Shown piece after piece: positions 55,164-63,254 of a DNA stretch of 64,000 nt. Below the pieces are notes generated by a model. It saw only the letters and a program-made list of their open reading frames with translations. It made no database searches and had not been told where the DNA came from. Position 1 is the stretch's first letter. The number at the start of each line of letters is the position of its first letter. This DNA is from Variovorax brevis (GTDB taxonomy: Bacteria; Pseudomonadota; Gammaproteobacteria; Burkholderiales; Burkholderiaceae_C), in assembly GCF_030317105.1 (NCBI RefSeq), contig NZ_JASZYG010000001.1:806001-870000 (forward strand). The letters are read 5' to 3'. Made by a program: the position numbers and the translations under genes.

Positions 55164-56195
55164 ATGACTGCATTGACCCTGTCTTGCTGGCCCGCGCTCG
55201 GACGCCAGCTGTTCCCTGGCGCCCTGGCCTGTGTCGTCGTGGCGGCGGCGGCCACGTTCCTGTCGCAGCACTATGGCGCGCCTGTCATGCTCTTCGCGCT
55301 GCTCCTGGGCATGGCAATGAACTTCCTGTCCGCCGACGGCCCGTGCACCGCAGGCATCGAGTGGACGTCGCGCCAGGTGTTGCGCATGGGCGTGGCGCTG
55401 CTGGGCTTGCGCATCACCACGGGCCAGATCGCGGCGATGGGCTGGCATCCGGTGATGATGGTGGTGACGTCGGTGGCGCTCACCATTTGCCTGGGCATCG
55501 TGCTGGCCAGGCTCATGGGGTATCGAAGCTTTTTCGGCTTGCTCACGGGCGGCGCGGTCGCGATATGCGGCGCCTCGGCCGCCATGGCGCTTTCTGCGGC
55601 CATGCCGAACCATGCCATGCGGGAACGCGCCACCCTGTTCACGGTGATCAGCGTCAGCGCGCTGTCGACGCTGGCGATGATCTTCTATCCGATGATCGTG
55701 CGCGCGCTGGGCCTCGATGCGGTGCAGGCCGGCATCTTCCTCGGGGGGACGATCCATGACGTGGCCCAAGTCGTCGGTGCCGGCTATGGCATGTCCACCG
55801 CCACGGGCGATGCCGCCACCTTCGTGAAGCTGCTGCGCGTCACGATGCTCCTGCCGGTGATCGCGTTCGCGGGTTTGCTGACGCGAACCCATCAAGGCAG
55901 CGCGGTCGAAGGCAAGCGTCCGCCGCTGTTGCCCTTGTTCGCGATGGCCTTCGCGGTGCTGGTCGCGATCAACAGCACGGGCTGGGTGCCCAGGGCTGCC
56001 ACGCAAGCGGGCGTGGACCTTTCGCAATGGTGCCTCGTGGCCGCGATCGCCGCGATCGGCATGAAGACCCGGTTGAAAGACCTTGCAACGGTGGGATGGA
56101 TGCCCATCGCCCTGATGGTGGGCGAGACGATATTCCTGGCTGTGTTCGTGGTCGCGTGGCTGCATTGGGGCGGCGCAGCTCCAGGATTTGCTTGA
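55164..56195 (+). CDS. YeiH/UPF0324-family putative anion exporter
   Basis: This 343-residue protein has about ten membrane segments and the family motifs MLFALLLGMAMNFL, GLRITTGQI, GGAVAICGASAAMALSA and GGTIHDVAQVVGAG. The family is thought to export sulfite or sulfate-like anions in bacteria that break down organosulfonates. That matches a TauD-type dioxygenase, which would release sulfite. It starts 34 bases after the porin stop and is likely part of the same transcript. Confidence 0.92.
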   Translation: MTALTLSCWPALGRQLFPGALACVVVAAAATFLSQHYGAPVMLFALLLGMAMNFLSADGPCTAGIEWTSRQVLRMGVALLGLRITTGQIAAMGWHPVMMVVTSVALTICLGIVLARLMGYRSFFGLLTGGAVAICGASAAMALSAAMPNHAMRERATLFTVISVSALSTLAMIFYPMIVRALGLDAVQAGIFLGGTIHDVAQVVGAGYGMSTATGDAATFVKLLRVTMLLPVIAFAGLLTRTHQGSAVEGKRPPLLPLFAMAFAVLVAINSTGWVPRAATQAGVDLSQWCLVAAIAAIGMKTRLKDLATVGWMPIALMVGETIFLAVFVVAWLHWGGAAPGFA

Positions 56196-56283
56196 TCGGC
56201 GCGCCAGCCTTCACCTCAACTTCAATCGGGCACGTCCATTCCGACAGCTGTCCGATCCGGAATTGGTTGCGGGAACTTCGATG

Positions 56284-56649
56284 CTACCCGGGAGACGAGT
56301 AGTGCACGTACGACTCGCGGACCACGCCGTCCTTGTCGAAGAACAGCACCTCGACGACATGCGTGCCCGTGATGCCCTTGTAGTGAATCGCAATGCTGTC
56401 GACGCCGCGCAGCACGTCGAGCACCGTGAACTTGATGTGGTCGAACACCTCGAAGCCCTTCTTCACGTAGGCGCTCAGCGCGGCCTTGCCTTGCACGGTG
56501 CCGCCAGGGTCGTGGCTCAGCCGCGCAACCAACGGGGAGTGAAAAATCACGTCGTCGGTGTAGAAGGCCAGAACGCGATCGAGGTCCTTCGACTCGAACG
56601 CGGCGACCCAGCGATTCACGTAGTCGGCCGTCTCTTCAATCGTCAGCAT
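56284..56649 (-). CDS. SnoaL-like / NTF2-fold protein
   Basis: This 121-residue protein is of the SnoaL-like polyketide-cyclase/ketosteroid-isomerase fold (ETADYVNRWVAAFESKDLDR, VLAFYTDDVIFHSPLVAR, VVEVLFFDKDGVVRESYVHY). The fold supports many reactions or ligand binding, so function is open. It faces the YeiH gene and ends about 90 bases from it. No catalytic pair can be assigned with certainty. Confidence 0.85.
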   Translation of the reverse strand: MLTIEETADYVNRWVAAFESKDLDRVLAFYTDDVIFHSPLVARLSHDPGGTVQGKAALSAYVKKGFEVFDHIKFTVLDVLRGVDSIAIHYKGITGTHVVEVLFFDKDGVVRESYVHYSSPG

Positions 56650-56930
56650 CGGCGTCTCCTCCGGGGCAGGTTACGGCGGCCCAATCCGGGCCGATCGTCG
56701 ATCCAGTATGCCACGCGGCGGCCGTCATGGTCTCCCGAATGTGAGGTGACGGCAGCACTTTGCGCAGCCAGTCGCAAGACGACTTCCGGCCGTCTGCCGA
56801 CGTTGGCGCCTTGGGTTGAAGATGTCTGCCACGACCGCAAGCAGTCGTGCGTTCGCGGCTGCACGCCATTCAGCAGCCGCTGCCCAGGAAGGTCGCGTTG
56901 ATCGAAGCCGTGCAGCCGTGAAACTACGAG
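56650..56930. other. Gap between SnoaL-like and oxidase genes
   Basis: This 280-base stretch lies between two minus-strand genes. Several short frames cross it on both strands, but none has a credible start and motif. It likely holds the SnoaL-like gene's promoter and the end of the oxidase operon. I see no strong hairpin. Confidence 0.4.
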
Positions 56931-58076
56931 TCAGGAAGAATCTGGCAGCAGGATTCGTCGATCGACTTGCCGGACGTCCGTGACGCCGCAGAACGCCATC
57001 GTCAAATCAAGCTCCTTGCGAATCAGCTCCAGGCACTTGCTGACGCCGGCTTCTCCCATGGCCCCCAAGCCGTAGAGAAAGGCGCGGCCCAGGTACACGC
57101 CCCGGGCGCCCAGCGCCAGCGCCTTGATGACGTCCTGCCCGCTGCGGATGCCGCCGTCCAGATGCACTTCGATCCTGTCGCCGACGGCATCCACGATCGC
57201 GGGCAGGGCGGCAATGGACGAAGGCGCACCGTCGAGCTGGCGCCCGCCGTGATTCGACACGATCAGCGCATCTGCGCCGCTTTCGACGGCGAGTCGCGCA
57301 TCCTCGGCGTCGAGGATGCCCTTGATGATGAGCTTGCCGCCCCACTGCTTGCGGATCCATTCGACATCGGACCAGTTCAGTGTCGGATCGAACTGCCGCG
57401 CAACCCAGCCGGACAGCGCGGCCATGTCGGTCGCCTCTTTGGCGTGGCCGATCAGGTTGCCAAAGCCACGGCGCTGCGTGCCCAGCATGCCCAGGCACCA
57501 GCGCGGCTTGGTCATCAGGTTGACGATGTTGGGGAGCGTCATCTTCGGCGGCGTCGACAGGCCGTTCTTGAGGTCCTTGTGGCGCTGGCCGATCACTTGC
57601 AGGTCGAGCGTCAACACCAGCGCCGAACAGTTCGCGGCCTTGGCGCGCTCGATCAGCCGGCGGATGAAGTCGCGGTCGCGCATCACGTAGAGCTGGAACC
57701 AGAAGGGCTGCTGCGTGTGCGCGGCGACGTCCTCGATCGAGCAGATGCTCATGGTCGATAGCGTGAAGGGCACGCCGAATTGTTCCGCCGCGCGGGCCGC
57801 GAGGATCTCGCCGTCGGCATGCTGCATGCCGGTCATGCCCGTGGGCGCCAGGGCCACCGGCATCGCGACGGCCTGGCCGGCCATGGTGGACTTCAGCCTG
57901 CGGTTTTCCAGGTTGACCGCCACGCGCTGGCGAAACCGGATGCGCTCGAAGTCGCTGCTGTTGGCGCGGTAGGTCGACTCGGACCAGGAGCCTGAATCGA
58001 CGTAGTCGTAGAACATGCGCGGCACGCGTTGCCTGGCGAGCACGCGCAGGTCTTCAATGCTGGTGATGGTGGGCAT
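56931..58076 (-). CDS. FMN-dependent alpha-hydroxy-acid oxidase/dehydrogenase
   Basis: This 381-residue TIM-barrel flavoprotein has substrate tyrosines Y24 (MFYDYVDSG) and Y130 (FWFQLYVMRD), K252 (LIIKGI), the catalytic base H276 and R279 (SNHGGRQLDG), and the FMN-phosphate site DGGIRSGQDVIKAL. The family oxidises L-lactate, glycolate or (S)-mandelate to the 2-oxo acid. Being 4 bases past a ThDP enzyme gene of the benzoylformate-decarboxylase type, a 2-hydroxy acid such as mandelate or a related one is likely. No membrane loop as in mandelate dehydrogenase is clear, though the segment around residues 175-225 is longer and basic. Confidence 0.93.
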   Translation of the reverse strand: MPTITSIEDLRVLARQRVPRMFYDYVDSGSWSESTYRANSSDFERIRFRQRVAVNLENRRLKSTMAGQAVAMPVALAPTGMTGMQHADGEILAARAAEQFGVPFTLSTMSICSIEDVAAHTQQPFWFQLYVMRDRDFIRRLIERAKAANCSALVLTLDLQVIGQRHKDLKNGLSTPPKMTLPNIVNLMTKPRWCLGMLGTQRRGFGNLIGHAKEATDMAALSGWVARQFDPTLNWSDVEWIRKQWGGKLIIKGILDAEDARLAVESGADALIVSNHGGRQLDGAPSSIAALPAIVDAVGDRIEVHLDGGIRSGQDVIKALALGARGVYLGRAFLYGLGAMGEAGVSKCLELIRKELDLTMAFCGVTDVRQVDRRILLPDSS

Positions 58077-58080
58077 GGCG

Positions 58081-59679
58081 TCAGACCACCAGTTCGATCA
58101 GGAAAGGTCCGCTGCGCTTGTTGGCCATCGCGAACAGGTCGGCAAAGGTCTGCACGTTGTCGGCCCGTGCCGCCTCCACGCCCATGCCCGTCGCAAGCCG
58201 GGTCCAGTCCAGGTCCGGGTTGCCGATGTCCAGCATGTCCAGCGCCGTCTGGCCGGGGCGTGCGACGCCGACCTGGGCCAGTTCGTGCAGCAGCACCGCG
58301 TACTTGCGGTTGGCCATCACCACGATGGTCACGTCGAGCTTCTCGCGCGCCATGCTCCACAGGGCCTGCAATGTGTACATGCCGGAGCCATCTGCCTGCA
58401 AGGCAACGACGCGCCGGCCCGGCGACGCCACGGCCGCACCGAGCGCCAGCGGCAAGCCGCTGCCGATGGCACCCCCCGTCAGGTTCAACCAGTCATGCGG
58501 GGCCGCGTGACGTGTGCCGGCATAAAAGGCGCGGCCGAAGGTGGCGGCTTCGTCCACCACGATGGCCTGCTCGGGGAGCAGCGCGCACAGCACCTGCGCC
58601 ACCGATTCCGAGCTCAGCTTGCCTTGTCCGATCTCGTGCGCCTGCGCGGGCGCAGCGGGCATTTCGACGGGTGGTGCGCCGAGTGCCTCGCACAGATGCG
58701 CGAGTGCATCGGGCAGGTCTTCCTCGGCACGTGCCAGCACATGGACCACGGCGTCGCCCGGATAGGGACGCGAGGACTGGCCCGGGTACGCGAAGAAGGT
58801 GGCCGGCGTCGGTGTGCCGACGAGGATCAGATGGCGAATGCCCACCAACGCATCCCGCGCCACCTTGCCCACATACGGCAGGCGGTCGATGTGAAAGCGC
58901 CCGCGCCCACGCGCCACGCGTGCGTTGAAGGTGGTCGACATCAAGCGCGCACCCGTTGCCGCTGCGATGCGATGCGCGTGTGCGAGCGCCGATTCGCCGA
59001 GCGCGCTGCCGGCCAGCAGGATCAGCGTCGGCTCGCCGGTGCGCAGCACCCGCGCGGCCTGTTGCACGGCGGTGGGCGACGCCTTGGGTACAGGGATGGG
59101 CGCCAATGGTGCGGCCACTTGGCCGCCGCTGTCCCAGCAGGCGTCCGAGGGCAGGATCAGGCTGGCCACGCCACCGGGCGCAGCAGATGCAGCCTGCACC
59201 GCCGAGGCCGCCGCCGCGCCGACCGAGGCCGCATCGGTGACGGTGCGCGTCCACACCGAGACCGGTCGCGCCCAGCCTTCGGTGTCGGAGGTGAGGGGCG
59301 CATCCAGCGGGCGGTGCCAGGTGGCCTGGTCGCCGACGATGTTGACCACTGGCGTGTTTGCGCGATAGGCGTTATGCAGGTTGGCCAGGCCATTGGCCAG
59401 TCCCGGTCCGCAATGCAGCAGCGTTGCCGCGGGCTTGCCGGCCATGCGCGCGTAGCCATCAGCGGCGCCCGTGACCACACCCTCGAACAGACCCAACACG
59501 CAGCGCATGCCCGGAATGCGGTCGAGCGCGGCAACGAAGTGCATCTCGCTCGTGCCGGGATTGGCGAAGCAGGTGTCCACGCCGCTGGCCAGCAGCGTCT
59601 TCACCAGGCTTTCCGCGCCGTTGAGGGAGGTGTCGTTGACGAACGTGGATTCGTGGATCGAAGGAGGGCTTGAGGTCAT
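58081..59679 (-). CDS. ThDP-dependent enzyme (benzoylformate decarboxylase / acetolactate-synthase-like)
   Basis: This 532-residue protein has the ThDP-activating glutamate E66 (GLFEGVVTGAADGYARMAG) and a family-like ANPGTSEMHFVAAL start. The cofactor-binding region reads QADGSGMYTLQALWSMAREK, ending ANRKYAVL about 25 residues later. The first glycine of the usual GDG motif is alanine and the NN is NR, which is tolerated in some decarboxylases. It probably decarboxylates the 2-oxo acid made by the oxidase downstream. The ATG overlaps the MFS gene's stop by 4 bases. Confidence 0.9.
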   Translation of the reverse strand: MTSSPPSIHESTFVNDTSLNGAESLVKTLLASGVDTCFANPGTSEMHFVAALDRIPGMRCVLGLFEGVVTGAADGYARMAGKPAATLLHCGPGLANGLANLHNAYRANTPVVNIVGDQATWHRPLDAPLTSDTEGWARPVSVWTRTVTDAASVGAAAASAVQAASAAPGGVASLILPSDACWDSGGQVAAPLAPIPVPKASPTAVQQAARVLRTGEPTLILLAGSALGESALAHAHRIAAATGARLMSTTFNARVARGRGRFHIDRLPYVGKVARDALVGIRHLILVGTPTPATFFAYPGQSSRPYPGDAVVHVLARAEEDLPDALAHLCEALGAPPVEMPAAPAQAHEIGQGKLSSESVAQVLCALLPEQAIVVDEAATFGRAFYAGTRHAAPHDWLNLTGGAIGSGLPLALGAAVASPGRRVVALQADGSGMYTLQALWSMAREKLDVTIVVMANRKYAVLLHELAQVGVARPGQTALDMLDIGNPDLDWTRLATGMGVEAARADNVQTFADLFAMANKRSGPFLIELVV

Positions 59680-61058
59680 GAACGCAGTTCGGCAGAAGGA
59701 AGGGCACCGGTGCCCACCATGGGCGTCGGCTCGTGTCGGGTGGATGCGCCGCCCAGGCGCCGTTCGTGCAGGCAGCGCGCGGGAATGCCGATGAGCAGCG
59801 CCGCTGCCCCCAGCAGCAACACCGCGGCAATCAGGTCGAAAGCCAGGTACAGGCTGCCGGACGAAGTCTTGATCGCGCCCACCATCACCTGGCTCAGCAC
59901 GCCGGCGAGGTTGCCCATGCTGCTGATCACCGCAATGCCTCCGGCGGCGGCAGCCGGGCTGAGCAGGGCCGGTGGAACGGTCCAGAACAGCGACACCGCC
60001 GACAGCGCCGCCGCGGCGCCGATGCTCATGAGCAGCACCGACAGCATCATCTGTCCCTGCACGAAGCCGAGCAGCAGGAAGCTGAGGGCGCTGGTCGCCA
60101 TGGTCAGCGCCAGATGCCAGCGGCGTTCCATGTGGCGGTCGGAACTGCGGCCCAGCAGGTACATGCCGATCACCGCGCCGACATAGGGCAATGCACTCAC
60201 CATGCCGACGGTCTTGAGGTCTTCCAGCCCGAAGCCGCGGATGAGCGTCGGCATCCAGTACGACACCGTGTTCGAGCCGCTGTAGATGCAGAAATACACC
60301 ACGCCCGCGAGGTACATCCGCGGATCGCGCAGCGCCTGCGCAAAGCCACCATGCGAGGCCTTGCCGCCGGCTGGTTCGCCCACCAGCGCGGTGGTGAGGG
60401 CCTGCTTTTGCGCCGCGCTCAGCCACCGCGCATCGCTGGGCCTGTCATCCAGCCAATACCAGCCGAGGACCCCGAGCAGCACCGCCGGCCCGCCCGTGAG
60501 CAGGAACAGCATCTGCCAGTCGCGCAGCCCCCACCAGCCGTGCAGGTGGGACATGATCGCACCCGCCAGCGGGCCGCAGACGATGCCCGCGCACACGCCG
60601 GAGATCAGGAAGGTCGCGACGATGCGCCCGCGCAGTGCGGCCGGAAACCAGTAGGTCAGGTACAGCATGACGCCCGGAAAGAATCCGGCCTCCGCCATGC
60701 CGAGAACGAAGCGCGCGGCGATCAACTGGGTCGGCGTGGTCACGAAGGCCGTGGCGACCGTGACCGCGCCCCACAACACCATGATCCGCGTGAGCGTGGC
60801 GCGCGCCCCCACGCGCTGCATGTACAGGTTGCTGGGAATCTCGAAGAGGATGTAGCCCAGATAGAACACCCCCGCGCCCACGCCGTAGGCCGCGTCGCTC
60901 AAGCCGATGTCCTGCACCATGCGCAGCTTGGCGAAGGAGATGTTCAGGCGATCGATCGCATTGATCATCATGGCGATCAGCAGAAAGGGCATCAGCCGCC
61001 AGATGAGCTTGCGAAAGATGCCCGGCAGATCCGCGTCATGCGGTTCGTCGTTGACCAT
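59676..61058 (-). CDS. MFS transporter, anion:cation symporter family (phthalate/tartrate type)
   Basis: This 460-residue protein has 12 membrane segments and the family's early motif MINAIDRLNISFAKLRM. A gap with NLYMQRVGARATLTRIMV and FVLGMAEAGFFPGVMLYL follows in the second helical pair. ACS-family members import organic acids with protons. Start ATG 61058 is preferred; TTG at 61121 would add 21 polar residues. First in a coupled operon with the ThDP enzyme and the oxidase, it most likely brings in the 2-hydroxy acid. Confidence 0.93.
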   Translation of the reverse strand: MVNDEPHDADLPGIFRKLIWRLMPFLLIAMMINAIDRLNISFAKLRMVQDIGLSDAAYGVGAGVFYLGYILFEIPSNLYMQRVGARATLTRIMVLWGAVTVATAFVTTPTQLIAARFVLGMAEAGFFPGVMLYLTYWFPAALRGRIVATFLISGVCAGIVCGPLAGAIMSHLHGWWGLRDWQMLFLLTGGPAVLLGVLGWYWLDDRPSDARWLSAAQKQALTTALVGEPAGGKASHGGFAQALRDPRMYLAGVVYFCIYSGSNTVSYWMPTLIRGFGLEDLKTVGMVSALPYVGAVIGMYLLGRSSDRHMERRWHLALTMATSALSFLLLGFVQGQMMLSVLLMSIGAAAALSAVSLFWTVPPALLSPAAAAGGIAVISSMGNLAGVLSQVMVGAIKTSSGSLYLAFDLIAAVLLLGAAALLIGIPARCLHERRLGGASTRHEPTPMVGTGALPSAELRS

Positions 61059-61121
61059 GGGATGGCTCCAGCTATTACGTGAATCGAGTTGTGCGCCGGA
61101 GTTGGCAGATCCGTTTGCCAA

Positions 61122-61877
61122 TTCAGTTTAGGGTGAGGAAGCGCTATTGCTGCTCCGGATTCGCGTTGCTGGACAAGGCCGCCCAAGTCATTGATCCCAA
61201 AGCAGAATCGCCAAAAACCATGCGGAGAAATCAGGGCCATTCCGTGTTGTCGGCCTTACATCCGGACATCGCAGGGACGTGGCAGTGCTGGCGGACTTCG
61301 ATGCAGGCCGGCAAGGCGGCTGCGTAGCCGCCCAGCAAGATGTCGGTCGCACCACTGTGCTCGCAGGAGCGGCGAAGGCTCGGACTGCGACACAACAAGG
61401 CATGGCTGGCTGCCTGTGTCCAGACAGCAGCTTTGCGTCCGGCAGCGGACACCCGGAGCCCCCACCCGAAGGTCTCTTCAGGGCCCAAATGAGACATCCG
61501 CCACCCAAGGTTGGCCCGCCATGGAGCGCGCATTCAGGCCTCGCTGAACCGCCCTCGCGTCGATATGCCCGCACTGAGTGCGGCTGGTCGCCGCCGCTTC
61601 GCGCGCCATCAGCGTATCGGCCATCGAGTTCTCGGCACTTGCTTGTCGCTGGTTCGGGCTGGCGCTGTCGTTGATCTCAATGCAGGCCGCGTTGATCGTC
61701 TCCAGCGGCAGCCATGGCCGCTGAAGTCGGCGAGATGCAAGCCCTGCCATTGCGGGAGCAGGTGTGCCCTTCGAGTCAAAGAGGCCTCTCCAGCCGGCGG
61801 TTGTCAACTTGATGCAGGACACAGTGGACACGACCCGCATCAAAATGATCTCCAGCAAGGCGTGGATGCCCACAGGC
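61122..61877. other. 756-base gap without a recognisable gene
   Basis: The stretch lies between the MFS operon and the acyl-CoA dehydrogenase. Frames on both strands (for example 61478-61915 minus, 61279-61674 plus) have atypical composition, no ribosome site and no family motif. I see no insertion-sequence ends, tRNA or repeats. It may be a decayed gene or regulatory DNA. Confidence 0.5.
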
Positions 61878-63131
61878 CTAGCCCGTGATGTCCTTGCCGA
61901 AGATGGAGCGCGCAATCACGAGTTTCTGTATTTCGTTGGTGCCTTCATAGATCTCGGCGATCTTGCAATCGCGGTAGATCTCTTCCACTCTGTAGTGCGA
62001 GCCGTCGCAAGCCAGTTCCGCCATGAAGCCGTAGCCGCCGAAGATCTGCACACCGTCGCGTGCGAATTCCGCAGCGAGGTTGGTCGCGTACCACTTCGCC
62101 ATCGCGGCCTCGGGCTCCGGGAAGGCCTCGCCCGAATCCATGCGACGCGCGGCCTTCATGTAGAGGTTGCGCGCGTTCTCGATCTCGGTGGCGCGTTCGG
62201 CGAGCTTGAACTGCCAGTGCTGAAACTGCGCCAGGGACTTGCCGAATGCCTGGCGCGTCTTCAGGCGATCGACACTGTGGTCGAAGGTCGCCTGCGCCAT
62301 GCCGACGCCGCTGGCTGCGATGCCGATGCGCCCGTAGGTCAGGGTCTGCAGCGCGATCTTCAGCCCGCCGCCCACCGCGCCGACCAGGTTTTCGGCCGGC
62401 ACCTGCACGTTGTCGAAATAGATGTCTGCCGTGAGCTGTCCGTGGTTGCCCATCTTCCGGTCCGGCGGGCCGACGCGCACGCCCGGCGCATCCAGATCGA
62501 CGACGATCTCCGTCATGCGGCCTTCCTCCGCGCACAGCAGCACGACGAAATCGGCGACCGGCGCGTTCGTGATGAAGCGTTTGCGCCCGTTGACCACATA
62601 GCCGCCGCCTTCGCGGTTCGCGAAGGTCTGCATCGTCTTGATGCTGAGGTCCGTGCTCGCATCGGGTTCGGTGGTCGCGAAGCTGCCGATCTTCTCGCCG
62701 GCCAGGAGCGGCGCGAGGTAACGCTTCTGCAGCGCCGCCGACGCATGTTCCAGCGCGTGGCCGGCCAGGATGCAATGCACGTCCACAACCGCGGCGACGG
62801 AGTTCGAGTGATAGGCCAACTCCTCGATGAGCGCCGCGGTGGCGCACGCCGGAAACTTCAGTCCGCGGCCGCCTGCTTCGGCCGCGAAGGGGATGCGGAA
62901 CAGTCCTGCATCGGCCATCTTGTGAAAGAGTTCGCGGGGGAAGTTCTCGATCGACTCCTCGCGATGCCCGATCTCCCACGCCACCGGCGCAACGTGTTCG
63001 TCGGCAAAGCGGCGGACCTCCTCGCGCACGGCCTTTGTCTCATCGGGCGTGAGAAGGTCGTGGTAAAGCCGTGGCTGGTGGCGTTCGGGGGTCTGCCGGC
63101 TCGGGGCGATCGTGTGGTCTCTGGCGCTCAT
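61878..63131 (-). CDS. Acyl-CoA dehydrogenase
   Basis: This 417-residue flavoprotein has three-domain ACAD architecture: the N-terminal helices, the FAD-binding beta-domain (GSFATTEPDASTDL, RKRFITNAPVADFVV) and the C-terminal helices with catalytic E396 in AEIYEGTNEIQ. QIFGGYGFMAE is typical. The position of the catalytic glutamate is that of short/medium-chain enzymes. It removes hydrogens at C2-C3 of an acyl-CoA and passes electrons to ETF. It stands divergent from a GlxA-like regulator, which may control it. Residues 1-25 are a non-family extension. Confidence 0.94.
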   Translation of the reverse strand: MSARDHTIAPSRQTPERHQPRLYHDLLTPDETKAVREEVRRFADEHVAPVAWEIGHREESIENFPRELFHKMADAGLFRIPFAAEAGGRGLKFPACATAALIEELAYHSNSVAAVVDVHCILAGHALEHASAALQKRYLAPLLAGEKIGSFATTEPDASTDLSIKTMQTFANREGGGYVVNGRKRFITNAPVADFVVLLCAEEGRMTEIVVDLDAPGVRVGPPDRKMGNHGQLTADIYFDNVQVPAENLVGAVGGGLKIALQTLTYGRIGIAASGVGMAQATFDHSVDRLKTRQAFGKSLAQFQHWQFKLAERATEIENARNLYMKAARRMDSGEAFPEPEAAMAKWYATNLAAEFARDGVQIFGGYGFMAELACDGSHYRVEEIYRDCKIAEIYEGTNEIQKLVIARSIFGKDITG

Positions 63132-63254
63132 GTCTTCTCGTTTCCTTGGGTGGGTGGGCTGGGCTGCCCCGCTGATGTGTGAGCAAGTCTAGGTTTCGGG
63201 CCCTTCCGGGTACATTGGCGAAACTGACGATTTCTGTGCGAGTTCCGACAAGCC
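63132..63254. promoter_or_regulatory. Divergent promoter region, acyl-CoA dehydrogenase / GlxA-like regulator
   Basis: This 123-base gap lies between the two divergent starts. It contains AT-richer sequence, AACTGACGATTTC, near 63220-63232. No exact -35/-10 pair or palindrome can be called with confidence. Confidence 0.3.

Noticed and set aside
61478..61915. Minus-strand frame of 145 codons in the large gap
   Set aside because: No ribosome site, no family resemblance and overlap with the end of the acyl-CoA dehydrogenase gene.
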